From assembly GCA_964455525.1 (NCBI GenBank), contig CAYVWR010000001.1, positions 992,001-1,056,000 of the forward strand: a stretch of 64,000 bases of DNA, written 5' to 3'. The stretch is from JAFDZV01 sp964455525 (GTDB lineage: Bacteria > Bacteroidota > Ignavibacteria > OLB7). A program made the position numbers and the translations under genes. Shown here piece by piece: positions 1-9,946 of the stretch. A model generated the notes under the pieces. It worked only from the letters and a program-made list of their open reading frames with translations. It was not told where the DNA came from and did no database searches. The first letter of the stretch is position 1. Each line of letters starts with the position of its first letter.

Positions 1-555
1 TGCGACCTGCGCCGCCCGATCATCCACTCGGTGTTCGGACTCTCCAAGGAGCCGGGGCTGGTGAACTGTCTGATTGGAAGCGTACGCCCGGATGAGGCGA
101 TCTACTCCACACTGATCCCAAATCTGGATGTGCTCCCTTCCGGGTCGATCCCGCCGAACCCATCGGAGCTTCTCGGCTCGCGCCGTATGCGCGACCTGCT
201 GGATGAGCTGCGCGAGCGCTACGATACCATTGTGATAGATTCCCCTCCGACTGCGGCGGTGACCGATGCGATCATACTCTCAACGCTCGCCGATCTCACG
301 ATCGTGGTGGTACGCGCACATAAGACAAAACTGGAGTTCCTGCAAAAGACCCGTGAGGAGCTTGAGAGGGTCTTTGTCTCCCCGCTCGGCATCGTGCTGA
401 ACGACTTCGATGTAACGCAGAGCTATGGCTCGGCGTACAAGTATTATCGGTATTACAAGTATTATGGATATTACGGCCCATCGCAGGAGGGATCGAAGCG
501 GAAACAGCGCCGCGCAAAAGCGGCGCTCAACGATGCCCCCCGGAACAACGCCTGA
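1..555 (+). CDS. Polysaccharide biosynthesis tyrosine kinase (BY-kinase), C-terminal part
   Basis: The reading frame is open from the first base, so the N-terminus lies outside the window. The visible 184 residues start in a Walker A'-like stretch (CDLRRP) and contain a Walker B-like strand (IVIDSPP), which are the P-loop features of bacterial tyrosine kinases of the Wzc/CapB/CpsD type. The tail carries a tyrosine cluster (YKYYRYYKYYGYYG, about residues 145-158), the usual autophosphorylation region, followed by a basic end. In known systems such kinases control chain length and export of capsule or exopolysaccharide at the inner membrane. Upstream membrane segments and the Walker A loop cannot be seen. 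A MinD/ParA-type ATPase is less likely because of the tyrosine tail. Confidence 0.85.
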   Translation, partial: CDLRRPIIHSVFGLSKEPGLVNCLIGSVRPDEAIYSTLIPNLDVLPSGSIPPNPSELLGSRRMRDLLDELRERYDTIVIDSPPTAAVTDAIILSTLADLTIVVVRAHKTKLEFLQKTREELERVFVSPLGIVLNDFDVTQSYGSAYKYYRYYKYYGYYGPSQEGSKRKQRRAKAALNDAPRNNA

Positions 556-966
556 GGCCTTGGCGCCCGCTCGTGATACTGATGGCGTGTTACAATTAAG
601 GGTACGAGAATTTGTATTGCGCGCAGGCGGCATCGGAACTATTGTTGCGGCGTAGTTCCGGCCGCCACTCCTTCCGAAGCACAGGCCGCACGCCGAATAA
701 TGTCGAGAAGTATCAACGTATTGCACTAGGAGAGGGGTTTCTATCGCTCAATATATACTACTGCTGTTCGACTGTTGCTGCACAAACCAACCGGGCACAG
801 CGCTTGCCAAGCCCGCCCCATATATCCTCGGGCATTGAAGCAAGGCCGAGGGTGTATGTTTGTGCAGAAACGATCGTAGAGATCGACGTTCAATCTCTGC
901 GATCAAAATCATCACGCAGGTCTTCGGTGTAAACCGTTCTTCCCACTTTCGAGATTCGTTACAGTC
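556..966. other. Intergenic region without a recognisable gene
   Basis: These 411 bases lie between the kinase end and sprA. Short open frames are present, but none shows a ribosome binding site or familiar protein sequence. The sprA promoter is presumably here. I see no clear terminator hairpin or repeat. Confidence 0.5.
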
Positions 967-3900
967 TTGAGCGATAGATATAAACGTCCCATCGCGCCGT
1001 TTTTTTGCGGCCTATGTCTGGTAACGCTTCTCCTGGCGACTCCGCCGGGGGCATCGGCACAGATCGACACATCGGAGATCGGGCGCATCCCGACCGGGAC
1101 CACGCCGCGCACCCCGTTCTCCCCGCTGAGCGATCCGTTCCCTTTTGACACATACCGGCATATTGTCGAGTTCGATAGCGTGACCAATCAGGTGCATGTC
1201 TACGAGCGAATTCTTGGCCAGCCGATCGGCCAGCCGCAGACGTTGACGCTGGAGGAGTTCATCGCACAGCGCCAGCGCGCTCAGGAGCGCGCCATGTGGG
1301 AGAATCGTTCGACGACCTACAAGCTGGGAGACGCGCCGGCCGTTGAGAAATCCGATCTGGAGAAGATCCTGGGCGAGGGGGGGGAGTTCAAGATCCCGAT
1401 CCCCCAGAACCCGATCTTCTCGATCTTTGGCGCCCCCACCGTTAGCATCAATGTGAATGCCGCCGTGAACGTCTCGGCCGGATGGCAGTGGGATAACAAC
1501 AATCTCACCTCCATCAGCTCGCTCGGCTCCACACAGTCCGCGCCGTTTTTCAACCAGAATATCACGGTGTCGGCATCCGGCAAGATCGGCGACAAGCTGA
1601 AGCTGAGCGCCGACTTCGATAACGGCCGCTCCTTCGATTTCGACAATCAGCTCAAGATCGCCTTCGGCGGCGGCCCCGGCTCCGACGATGATATCATCCA
1701 GACGGTGGAAGCGGGCAACGTGCAGTTGCAATCCCCCAGCACCCTGATCGGCGGCAGCCAGGCACTCTTCGGCGTAAAATCGAGCTTCAAGTTCGGACCG
1801 CTCTTTCTTACGACCATCGCTTCGCAGAAGCGTGGCGAGCGCAAGACCGTCTCGGTCTCCGGCGGCTCCGTCAAGTCGCAGATCTCCATCAAGCCGTACG
1901 AATACGCGCAGAACCACTTCTTCCTCGATACCGCCTACAAGCGGTTCTACGACATCTATTTCTCCAGCACCCCGCCGGCAGCCACGCTTGAAATGAAGCC
2001 ATATAACGTGGTCGATCTGGAAGTGTACGAGCAGGTAAAGGATGCGTCGATCCCAGGGCAGTTCAAGGCTGTGGCCTGGGCCGACCTGCCGGCGATCGAC
2101 CGGAACTCCCGCTACGATGATTCCTATCGAACGGTTCCCGCATCGGCCGGGAGCGGCAAGGTTCAGGGAGGCTCGTTCCGCAAGCTGGAGCTTGGCACCG
2201 GCTACGAATACGATCGCCAGCTTGGCACCCTCACGATACGCTCGCTCCAGCAGGACAAGCTCTACGCCGTGGCCTACCGCAACGAAAACGGCAACAGCTA
2301 TGGCGAGATATCCAATACCCGGGAACTGGGACAGGTCGGCGTGCTGAAGCTGGTCTATATGAGCAATCTTCAGCCGAACTTCACAACGCTCTGGGCACGG
2401 CAGATGAAAAACATCTATCCGCTCCAGGGCGTACGCAACATCGACCTGAACAGCTCCTCCATCAAGATCACCTATGGCGTCCCTCCCGATACAAGCGAGG
2501 TGCTGAAGGTCACCGGCTCACCACGTCTGGTGACGGTGCTGGGCGTGGACCGCTACAACAACTCGGGGGAGGCACAGTCCGACGGCGAATTTGATCTCCG
2601 CGTCCCCTATTTCTTCGATGCGGCCCGTGGCGAGATCATCTTCCCCTCCACCGAGCCATTCCGTAAGGGCCTGCTTGAATCGCCATTGCTGGGAGCCAAT
2701 GCCGGACCCTATACGCTCGACGCCATCTACGACGATACCAAGGAGAACGCCCGGCGCGACACCAAAAGCAGCCGCTATACCATCGGCGGCGAGATAGCCG
2801 GAGCAGGAGGAAGCAAGATATCTCTTGGCGCATTCGGCCTGGCGCCCGGCTCCATCAAGGTGACCATCAACGGCGAATCGCTCCGGGAGAACGAGGACTA
2901 TCGTGTCGATCCGGTATTCGGCGAGGTGACGCTCCTTTCGGCACGTGCGCTCAGCACCACCGGCAACGTGGTGGTGGAGTACGAGCAGAACGACTTCTTT
3001 ACAACAGCGGTAAAGACGCTTCTCGGCGTTCGTGCGGATTATGATCTGTTCAACAAGCGCTATGGCAAGTCGCGCATCGGCATGACATTCCTCCGCTATG
3101 CACAGAGCACACAGACCGAGAAGGTGCAGATCTACTCCGGCGACGAGCCCACCACCAATATGATGGTCGGGTTTGATGGCGTGCTCGATTATCGGGCGAA
3201 CTTCCTTACCAAAGCGATCGACGCGCTCCCGTTTATCGACACCAAGGAGCCATCGACGCTGCGCCTGAGCGGCGAATGGGCAATGGTGATGCCCAACCCA
3301 AACACCAAGCAAAGCCTGGTCGATAGCGACAACGGCAAAGGTGCGGCGTATATCGACGACTTCGAGTCGGGAGCAAAACGGCAGATACAGTTGAGCACCA
3401 GCTATACCTACTGGCACCCGGCCAGCCCGCCGCTGGACCCCAGCGTTGGCTCCAGCCCGGAGGATGCGGTCCGCCGTAAAGGGCTGTTCTACTGGTACAA
3501 CCGTCTCCCGGCAAATACACCAACCCAGGAGATCTGGCAGAACCGCGACGTGGCGCAGGGCGCGCAGAAGACCACCGTGCTCGATATGGTGTTCGAGCCG
3601 GAACTGCGTGGCATGTACAACCCGAACTACGACTACGAGAGCGGCGATGTGCCACGCGACTCGGTCTGGGGTGGCATGATGCGCAGCCTTTCCTTCTACT
3701 CGACCAATCTCGATGAGGAGAACATCGACTACATCGAGTTTACGATGAAGGTGGAAGGCCCGCTCGACCCGAGGGCGAAGATGTATGTGGACCTCGGGCA
3801 GATCTCCGAGGATGTGATTCCAAACCAGAAGCTCGACACCGAGGATGGCATCACCCCCGGCAACCCGCAGCAGGACGACATTCTGAACGATGGCGAGGAT

Positions 3901-6900
3901 GTGGGCCTGGATGGCCTCTCCAACGAAAATGAGCCAGGATATGATCCGAACACCAATCCCGATCCCTCGCGCGATGATTATGGATCGTACCAGAATGTGG
4001 GCAACGGCAACCCGGACGACTTTCAGAACTACCGCAAGGTAAATGGCACCGAAGGAAACGTAGGACGCGAGAGCGGACCATTCCCGGACACCGAAGATCT
4101 GAACGGCAACCGTGGCCTCGACCTGGACAACACCTATTTCAATTACGAGATCAATCTCGACCCGAACCCGGCAACCAACCCGCAGATCGTAGGCGGCGGC
4201 GACAACCCGAGCGGCTGGCGCCAGTATCGCATTCCGATCCGCACCGGCTATCGTACAATCGGCAACCCGTCGTTCTCGAACATACAGTTCGCCCGTATCT
4301 GGTTCAAAAGCCCCTCGCTGCTCCGCGTTCGCGTCGCCGAGATGAACCTGGTCGGCAGCGACTGGCGTAATCTGGATACGCCGAACGACAGCACCCGCGA
4401 TCCGAAGCTGGATATCGCATTTGTTTCGGTGGTGGACAACTCCGGGCCGCCTGACTACTACACGATCCCGCCCGGCGTACGCCAGGAACGTGAATACAAC
4501 ACCGAGGTGCTGAAGAACGAACAGTCGCTCTCGATCCATGTTCAGGATCTGGAGCGTGGCGAGGCTCGCGGCGCCGCCCGGATTCGCCCGCGCGCATTCG
4601 ATGTGTTCAACTACAAGGAGATGAAATTCTTCCTGCACGGCGGCGGCGATATGGACGACGAGCAGACGCCGGGAGCAGAGCCGAAGGTGATAGCCTTTAT
4701 GCGCTTCGGCTGGGACTCGCTCAATTATTATGAGTATCGCGTGCCGCTGCTTCGCGGATGGAATGAATACAAGGTGAACTTCGCCGATCTGGCAGCGATC
4801 AAGGAGGATGCAGGAACATTCGACCCCACCGGACGCAAGACCATCCCGGTTCCGGGACAGCCGGGGAACAAGTTTGTGCTACGAGGCATCCCCTCGCTTA
4901 CACGCGTTCAGTTCATCGCCTTTGGCATCGAAAACAATGCCTATCCGGGCGCGCTTGCCACAACCATGTGGGTGAACGAACTGCGTGCGGTGGGCGCCGA
5001 GGATGCAAACGACTGGGCGGCAACCGTGGCAGCCGAGGCAAAACTGGCCGATCTGGGGAGCGTCAACTTCAACGCCCGAAGAATCAATCCGAACTTCCAT
5101 CAGCTTGAACAACGATTCGGCCGGCGTATAGAGGAGACAGACTGGGCTGTGAACTCGGTGTTCCAGCTTGAGAAGTTCCTCCCGAACTCGTTCAAAGGCT
5201 CCTCCATACCGCTTACGTTCAACCATGTCGAACGACTGGAAAAACCACGGTATGTCTCCGAATCGGATGTGGAAGTGGATGCCGCGGTACGCCAGATCGA
5301 GGCGCGCCCCGGACTTGATCGCACGGAAATAGAGCGTAAAACCGATAGCCTTCGTAGCGCAACACAAACGCTCATGGTGCGCGACGGATTTGCCTTCTCC
5401 AATTTCAGGCTGGTGTTCCCCGGCGAACACTGGGCGATCCGCGATATCGTGAACCGGCTTACGCTTGGCTTCACCTACAACCAGGCGCGCGAACGCTCGC
5501 CGCTGGTGGAGCAGCGCTTTGCGTGGGACTGGGATTTCCAGGGACGGTATGCGGTGGATATCCCCCAGAATTTCGACCTGCAACCATTCCGTGGCGTCTT
5601 CGATGGCACGCCGGTGCTGAGCTTCTGGAAGGATTTCCGGGTAAACTTCCTACCAAGCCAGTTCTCGGCAAGCACCTCGGTGCACCGCGAGCGAACCACT
5701 GAACAGTTGCGCAATGTGCTTGATCCAAGCCCGGTGATCCGCGACTTCCGCGCCACCCGTGGCGCCCAGTTCAACTGGCGAATGACCGAAGGCGGGATCA
5801 TCAACCTGACCACCGATTATGCTGTGGATACACGAAGCTCGCTGGCTCATCTGGAGACCGATATCTTCGGACGCCAGCGAGGCGGCGATGTGATCGCCCA
5901 GGATCTTTTCTTCAAGGAAGGGCGCCTGTTCAATTTCGGGCTTGATAACGATCTTACCCAGAACATCACGCTTAACACGCGCCCGAGGATTCCGTTCATC
6001 CCCGATATCGACCGATATCTGACGCCGACCGCCCGCTATAACGTCCGCTATTCCTGGCGCGACGAGCTTGGGCAGACCATTACAAGCAGGCCGGGCACCT
6101 TTACGAAGTCGGCACAGTGGAACAGCACCTCTACGCTTGGGCTTGACATACGTCTGGCAGCGCTTGGCAATGCGCTCTTCGGCGATGGCAGGACAACCGA
6201 TTCGACACCGGAGTCCACGCTTACCTCGCTGCTCCGGTATCTGATCAAGATCCCGATCCTCGACTTCCAGACGCTGCGCTTCTCGTATACGCAGAACAAC
6301 TCCTCGAAGAACCCTGGCGTGGTTGGCTCCACCGGCCTGTCGAATCTCTGGGGACGGAGCCTTCTGTTCCGCTCGGAGTCGCCGGACTTCGGGCCGGGAA
6401 CGGCCTATCAGCTTGGGCTTACCTCCGATCCCCATGGAAAGCTCAGCTTTGGCCTTCAGCCCGCATTCCCCTTTCTCAAGGTGGATGCGCACCCCGGCAT
6501 TCGTGCGGCAAACATCTACGTGCAGGACAACTACACGCAGAAAAACACGCTGACCGCAAGCACCAACAGACCACTCTGGCCGGGCGCATCGCTCGATCTG
6601 AACTGGTCGGTGGACTGGGGCTATAACAAGAACTACACGGTAACAAGCAATGCCAACGGCGTGGTGACGGGTTATACACCTGCAACGCTGACCGGCAACC
6701 TGACCAGGACGTATCTGAGCCTTCCAACCCTATTCGGCGTCAATATCTTCGATAACGAGATCGAAGGGGTTGTCAACGAATATCGCACGCAAAGGATCGA
6801 GCTGGAGAATCAGTATGGCACAGTGCTGGACGATAGCAGCCGCAAGGCTTTCAACCGCGATATCATCGACCTGCTATCGACCACGTTCGAGAACAAACTG

Positions 6901-7599
6901 GAGGCGCTGAACTGGCTGCCAGGGGAGATAAGCCGCTATCTGCCCCGTCTGAACTGGCGATTCCAGTGGAATGGCCTCGAAAAAATTCCTCTGTTCACCG
7001 CCTGGGCACAGAGCGTATCGCTCCGGCATGAGTACAAGAGCCAGCTCAACCGGAACTTCACAATCACCGACGATGAAGGGATGAAGCCGGAGACCCATAC
7101 CGTCTCGCGTGGGTTCCAACCGTTTGCCCAGCTTACCGTTACCGGCAAGCCCGATGTCTGGAAGGGGACGATGACCGGTTCGATCGCCTTCAAGACACAG
7201 ACGAACTTCTCGCTGATCGCCTCGGCAAACTCCGAGATCTCACAAGAGCTGAAAAACGAACTCGAAACCCAATTCAGCTACCAGCGTCGTGGCCTCAATC
7301 TGCCGCTCTTCGGGCTTAACCTGAAGAACGATGTGGAGTTCACGCTGGCATTCTCCTATGCCCGATCGAACCGTAAGCGATTCGATCTGACGAACTTCAC
7401 CCCGGATGGAAACAACGATGGCTCGACCCGGCTCAATTTCCGCCCGAGCGCACGCTACACCCTCTCGAACACGGTGCAGGCATCGGCATTCCTACAGTAC
7501 GAGGCAACCATCCCCGATGCCGAAGGCTCGCGCGAGATTCGCAGGAGCACCACCAAGGTCGGCGTCGATCTCAGGATCGGCATCTCGGGCGGCCGTTAG
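967..7599 (+). CDS. sprA: SprA, outer-membrane translocon of the type IX secretion system
   Basis: This is a 2210-residue protein starting at TTG; no in-frame ATG precedes the signal peptide. The first 31 residues form a signal peptide (basic start, LCLVTLLLA core, ASA/Q cleavage). The body is dominated by alternating beta-strand sequence, rich in Asp, Asn and aromatic residues, with an Asp-rich segment near residues 955-1040. The C-terminus ends in strand-like repeats. Length and composition match SprA/Sov of Bacteroidetes, the very large beta-barrel pore through which T9SS cargo crosses the outer membrane. No other T9SS core gene is in the window, but three cargo proteins are, at 13.6, 18.1 and 29.3 kb. 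The start codon is the least certain point. Confidence 0.93.
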   Translation: MSDRYKRPIAPFFCGLCLVTLLLATPPGASAQIDTSEIGRIPTGTTPRTPFSPLSDPFPFDTYRHIVEFDSVTNQVHVYERILGQPIGQPQTLTLEEFIAQRQRAQERAMWENRSTTYKLGDAPAVEKSDLEKILGEGGEFKIPIPQNPIFSIFGAPTVSINVNAAVNVSAGWQWDNNNLTSISSLGSTQSAPFFNQNITVSASGKIGDKLKLSADFDNGRSFDFDNQLKIAFGGGPGSDDDIIQTVEAGNVQLQSPSTLIGGSQALFGVKSSFKFGPLFLTTIASQKRGERKTVSVSGGSVKSQISIKPYEYAQNHFFLDTAYKRFYDIYFSSTPPAATLEMKPYNVVDLEVYEQVKDASIPGQFKAVAWADLPAIDRNSRYDDSYRTVPASAGSGKVQGGSFRKLELGTGYEYDRQLGTLTIRSLQQDKLYAVAYRNENGNSYGEISNTRELGQVGVLKLVYMSNLQPNFTTLWARQMKNIYPLQGVRNIDLNSSSIKITYGVPPDTSEVLKVTGSPRLVTVLGVDRYNNSGEAQSDGEFDLRVPYFFDAARGEIIFPSTEPFRKGLLESPLLGANAGPYTLDAIYDDTKENARRDTKSSRYTIGGEIAGAGGSKISLGAFGLAPGSIKVTINGESLRENEDYRVDPVFGEVTLLSARALSTTGNVVVEYEQNDFFTTAVKTLLGVRADYDLFNKRYGKSRIGMTFLRYAQSTQTEKVQIYSGDEPTTNMMVGFDGVLDYRANFLTKAIDALPFIDTKEPSTLRLSGEWAMVMPNPNTKQSLVDSDNGKGAAYIDDFESGAKRQIQLSTSYTYWHPASPPLDPSVGSSPEDAVRRKGLFYWYNRLPANTPTQEIWQNRDVAQGAQKTTVLDMVFEPELRGMYNPNYDYESGDVPRDSVWGGMMRSLSFYSTNLDEENIDYIEFTMKVEGPLDPRAKMYVDLGQISEDVIPNQKLDTEDGITPGNPQQDDILNDGEDVGLDGLSNENEPGYDPNTNPDPSRDDYGSYQNVGNGNPDDFQNYRKVNGTEGNVGRESGPFPDTEDLNGNRGLDLDNTYFNYEINLDPNPATNPQIVGGGDNPSGWRQYRIPIRTGYRTIGNPSFSNIQFARIWFKSPSLLRVRVAEMNLVGSDWRNLDTPNDSTRDPKLDIAFVSVVDNSGPPDYYTIPPGVRQEREYNTEVLKNEQSLSIHVQDLERGEARGAARIRPRAFDVFNYKEMKFFLHGGGDMDDEQTPGAEPKVIAFMRFGWDSLNYYEYRVPLLRGWNEYKVNFADLAAIKEDAGTFDPTGRKTIPVPGQPGNKFVLRGIPSLTRVQFIAFGIENNAYPGALATTMWVNELRAVGAEDANDWAATVAAEAKLADLGSVNFNARRINPNFHQLEQRFGRRIEETDWAVNSVFQLEKFLPNSFKGSSIPLTFNHVERLEKPRYVSESDVEVDAAVRQIEARPGLDRTEIERKTDSLRSATQTLMVRDGFAFSNFRLVFPGEHWAIRDIVNRLTLGFTYNQARERSPLVEQRFAWDWDFQGRYAVDIPQNFDLQPFRGVFDGTPVLSFWKDFRVNFLPSQFSASTSVHRERTTEQLRNVLDPSPVIRDFRATRGAQFNWRMTEGGIINLTTDYAVDTRSSLAHLETDIFGRQRGGDVIAQDLFFKEGRLFNFGLDNDLTQNITLNTRPRIPFIPDIDRYLTPTARYNVRYSWRDELGQTITSRPGTFTKSAQWNSTSTLGLDIRLAALGNALFGDGRTTDSTPESTLTSLLRYLIKIPILDFQTLRFSYTQNNSSKNPGVVGSTGLSNLWGRSLLFRSESPDFGPGTAYQLGLTSDPHGKLSFGLQPAFPFLKVDAHPGIRAANIYVQDNYTQKNTLTASTNRPLWPGASLDLNWSVDWGYNKNYTVTSNANGVVTGYTPATLTGNLTRTYLSLPTLFGVNIFDNEIEGVVNEYRTQRIELENQYGTVLDDSSRKAFNRDIIDLLSTTFENKLEALNWLPGEISRYLPRLNWRFQWNGLEKIPLFTAWAQSVSLRHEYKSQLNRNFTITDDEGMKPETHTVSRGFQPFAQLTVTGKPDVWKGTMTGSIAFKTQTNFSLIASANSEISQELKNELETQFSYQRRGLNLPLFGLNLKNDVEFTLAFSYARSNRKRFDLTNFTPDGNNDGSTRLNFRPSARYTLSNTVQASAFLQYEATIPDAEGSREIRRSTTKVGVDLRIGISGGR

Positions 7600-7630
7600 G
7601 CCATCAATGCCCGCCAGAATGGATAAAACA

Positions 7631-7669
7631 ATGAAGCCGGAGCGTCTCTGCACGCTTCGGCTTCTTCAT
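7631..7669 (+). terminator. Hairpin terminator after sprA
   Basis: The arms gaagccggagcg and cgcttcggcttc form a 12-bp stem with one G-U pair and an 8-base loop, starting 33 bases after the sprA stop codon. There is only a short T-rich tail. Confidence 0.6.
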
Positions 7670-7731
7670 GACTTCACCTCGCACGATATCAACGGCAGCC
7701 TGCCACGGCTCCCACGTAAAAACAATGTTCG

Positions 7732-8148
7732 TCAGTAGTAGGGATACGGCGGATAGACATACCCAGGCCCCCAGAACGGGGCATAACCATAATAACCGTA
7801 GAGGTTGTCGAGATACGGGACCGTTATCAGGGCAGGATCGTAATGCGGACCGCCATGCACATGGCTCCGGGTCCGATCGATATACACCTTCTCCTCGGTG
7901 ATCCCGACGATGGCATCAACCGGAATCAACATCTCCCGCTCCCCTCCGCCGGAGGGGTGGCCTCCCCTGACATGGAGACAACGGACCCTGGCATTGCTAG
8001 GATCGAGATAGAGATCGTCGATGGCCCCTATCTCCTCCCCATCCCGATCAATAACAGTCCGTCCCCGGATATCCTCCTCCTGATCGGCAACGTCGAGTCC
8101 GGTATCGCTCAAACGCATCAGATTCCCCTGTCCCGGTTCTTCTGTCAT
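7732..8148 (-). CDS. PRC-barrel domain protein
   Basis: A 138-residue protein with the PRC-barrel pattern: an early 'IRGRTVIDRDGEEIGAIDDL' strand pair around residues 28-47, then a 'REMLIPVDAIVGI' strand near residue 71 and 'VYID'. PRC-barrel proteins occur as RimM-like RNA-binding domains, photosynthetic reaction-centre H subunits and stand-alone stress proteins; this one is of the stand-alone kind. The C-terminal 40 residues are Tyr/Pro/Gly-rich low complexity (YGYYGYAPFWGPGYVYPPYP). GAGGAGAG lies about 8 bases before the ATG. It is transcribed towards sprA. Its function is not known. Confidence 0.8.
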   Translation of the reverse strand: MTEEPGQGNLMRLSDTGLDVADQEEDIRGRTVIDRDGEEIGAIDDLYLDPSNARVRCLHVRGGHPSGGGEREMLIPVDAIVGITEEKVYIDRTRSHVHGGPHYDPALITVPYLDNLYGYYGYAPFWGPGYVYPPYPYY

Positions 8149-8398
8149 CAGAAGCTCTCCTCGTTATGATTCATCCATTCTACAAACGATCAGCTCCGCC
8201 TGCGGCGCAGGAAGCGCATATGGGATATGAATATACGCCCCAGCACCGAGATGATACGAAACAGCGGCACGGCATGATTGGTGTTGCAGCACTATCGGGG
8301 AAATCCTAGGCGATGGCGGCCCACGCGGTGCAGGCATAACCTGGCTCCACCGGGCAGCCCCCTGCTCCTGCTTGGCGGCACCGGCATATCCAAACCAT

Positions 8399-8755
8399 AT
8401 GAAGTCCTATAACGTAGCGCATACATCTCCCGACAATCCCGACCCTCGCCTGCGCGATCGAACCTATGCAGCATCGGCCGAGCAGATTGTTGCGGCGCTC
8501 CGCACAATTGCCACGGAGCTGCCGCGTTGGAGATTGACAGGCTATGAAGCGGCCACAGGAACCGTGCGGCTGGAACATGATACCCCGATCATCACCTTTA
8601 CCGATGATATCACGCTCCACCTGTGCCGGTCCAACGGCCGGATCATCGTCTCCGGCAGGAGCGCCGCCCGTGTCGGCACGTTCGACTTCGGCGTCAATGC
8701 ACGCAACCTGCGAAGCCTCCTTGCCGCGCTTGACGAGCACATGGAAGGAGAATAA
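8399..8755 (+). CDS. DUF1499 family protein
   Basis: An ATG at 8399 gives 118 residues; an upstream TTG would add nine. The sequence carries the DUF1499 signature: an Ala-rich helix (AEQIVAALRTIATELPRWRL), 'FTDDITLHL', and the conserved end 'RSAARVGTFDFGVNARNLR'. No signal peptide or membrane segment is visible. Family members are widespread and uncharacterised. It precedes a hydroxyacid dehydrogenase by 90 bases on the same strand and may be co-transcribed with it. Confidence 0.75.
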   Translation: MKSYNVAHTSPDNPDPRLRDRTYAASAEQIVAALRTIATELPRWRLTGYEAATGTVRLEHDTPIITFTDDITLHLCRSNGRIIVSGRSAARVGTFDFGVNARNLRSLLAALDEHMEGE

Positions 8756-8845
8756 CGAAGCCGGGGCATTCCCGGCTCCATGATATGCGCTCTTCTGTCT
8801 TTGCCCGGTTGTTCGTATCATCGCGGCGTGAATCCCCGTTCCCTT

Positions 8846-9826
8846 ATGACAGTACTCAGCAGCTATCTACTCGACGACGCAAACAACAGGAGAATTGATC
8901 AGGCCGTGGCATCGCTCGGCGGCCGATTTATTCCCGCGCCGCAGACCCGTGAAGAACGGGGTGCGCAGCTCGACGCACAGATCGGCCAAGCCGACATTCT
9001 GTTCGGAGGGAGGCTCTCCGCCGAGCAATGGCGCAGGGGGCACAAGCTACGGTGGATACATGTGCCCTGGGCCGGCGTCAACTCTCTTCTGGACATCGAT
9101 GAGATCCGCCGGAGCGATATAGCCATTACCAACTCCTCCGGGGTGATGAGCGATGCGGTTGCCGATCAGGTAGTGGCCTATCTGCTGATGATATCGCGTG
9201 ACCTCCCGGCACAGGTACGCGCCCAGGAACGACGGCAGTGGCTGGAATACTCCGTGGAGGGCACAAGTCGCCAGCACATGCGTGGCAAGACCCTGGGCAT
9301 TCTCGGCTATGGGGCGATCGGAAGCGGTGTGGCATTGCGAGCACGCGCATTCGGGATGCGGATCATCGTCATGCGCCGGGACACCAGCAACCATCCGCCG
9401 GAAATCGATCTCCTTGTCGGCACCGATGGCCTGAGCGAACTGCTGGAGAGTTCCGACTTCGTGGTGGTAACGTTACCGCTCAACGAGGATACCCAAGGGC
9501 TGCTCGGACGAGAGGAATTCCGTCGGATGAAACCGAGCGCCTATCTGATCAACATTGCGCGCGGCCCGGTTGTACAGCAGGATGAGCTGATAGCCGCATT
9601 GCAAGCAGGAGAGATCGCCGGGGCGGCGCTCGATGTCTTCGAGAAGGAGCCGCTCCCGGAGAATTCGCCATTGTGGGATCTGAAGAATGTGATCCTTACC
9701 CCTCACTCGGCCGGAGGCTTCCAGGGATTCTGGGATGCCACCGTTGACCTCTTTCTGGACAATCTCAGCCGCTTCCACCGAGGGGAACCTCTGCGCAACC
9801 GGGTACAGCCACAGCGCGGATACTAA
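8846..9826 (+). CDS. D-isomer-specific 2-hydroxyacid dehydrogenase family protein
   Basis: An NAD(P)-dependent oxidoreductase of 326 residues if translation begins at ATG 8846; an in-frame ATG at 8780 would add 22 residues that do not look like the family. The Rossmann motif is GILGYGAIGSGVA (about residues 150-162). The catalytic Arg lies in NIARGPVV, the Glu in VFEKEPLP and the His in TPHSAGG, so the active-site triad is intact. The family interconverts 2-keto acids and D-2-hydroxy acids in the cytoplasm. The sequence resembles the glyoxylate/hydroxypyruvate reductase-like branch more than serine-pathway SerA because it has no C-terminal ACT domain. The exact substrate cannot be told. Confidence 0.85.
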   Translation: MTVLSSYLLDDANNRRIDQAVASLGGRFIPAPQTREERGAQLDAQIGQADILFGGRLSAEQWRRGHKLRWIHVPWAGVNSLLDIDEIRRSDIAITNSSGVMSDAVADQVVAYLLMISRDLPAQVRAQERRQWLEYSVEGTSRQHMRGKTLGILGYGAIGSGVALRARAFGMRIIVMRRDTSNHPPEIDLLVGTDGLSELLESSDFVVVTLPLNEDTQGLLGREEFRRMKPSAYLINIARGPVVQQDELIAALQAGEIAGAALDVFEKEPLPENSPLWDLKNVILTPHSAGGFQGFWDATVDLFLDNLSRFHRGEPLRNRVQPQRGY

Positions 9827-9946
9827 CGGATATGCCCGGCTGCACCGCCTATATAGTATCCACGGCCCATCATGCCGCACACCGGATATCTCCGTACCCC
9901 GTGCCGATACATCGTTCATAACTCTGTTCCATTCCGACTCTCTATC

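Noticed and set aside
2518..4638. 706-codon open frame on the minus strand inside sprA
   Set aside because: It lies wholly antisense to a clearly coding gene in a GC-rich stretch, has no family sequence and no ribosome binding site; it is a shadow of sprA codon usage.
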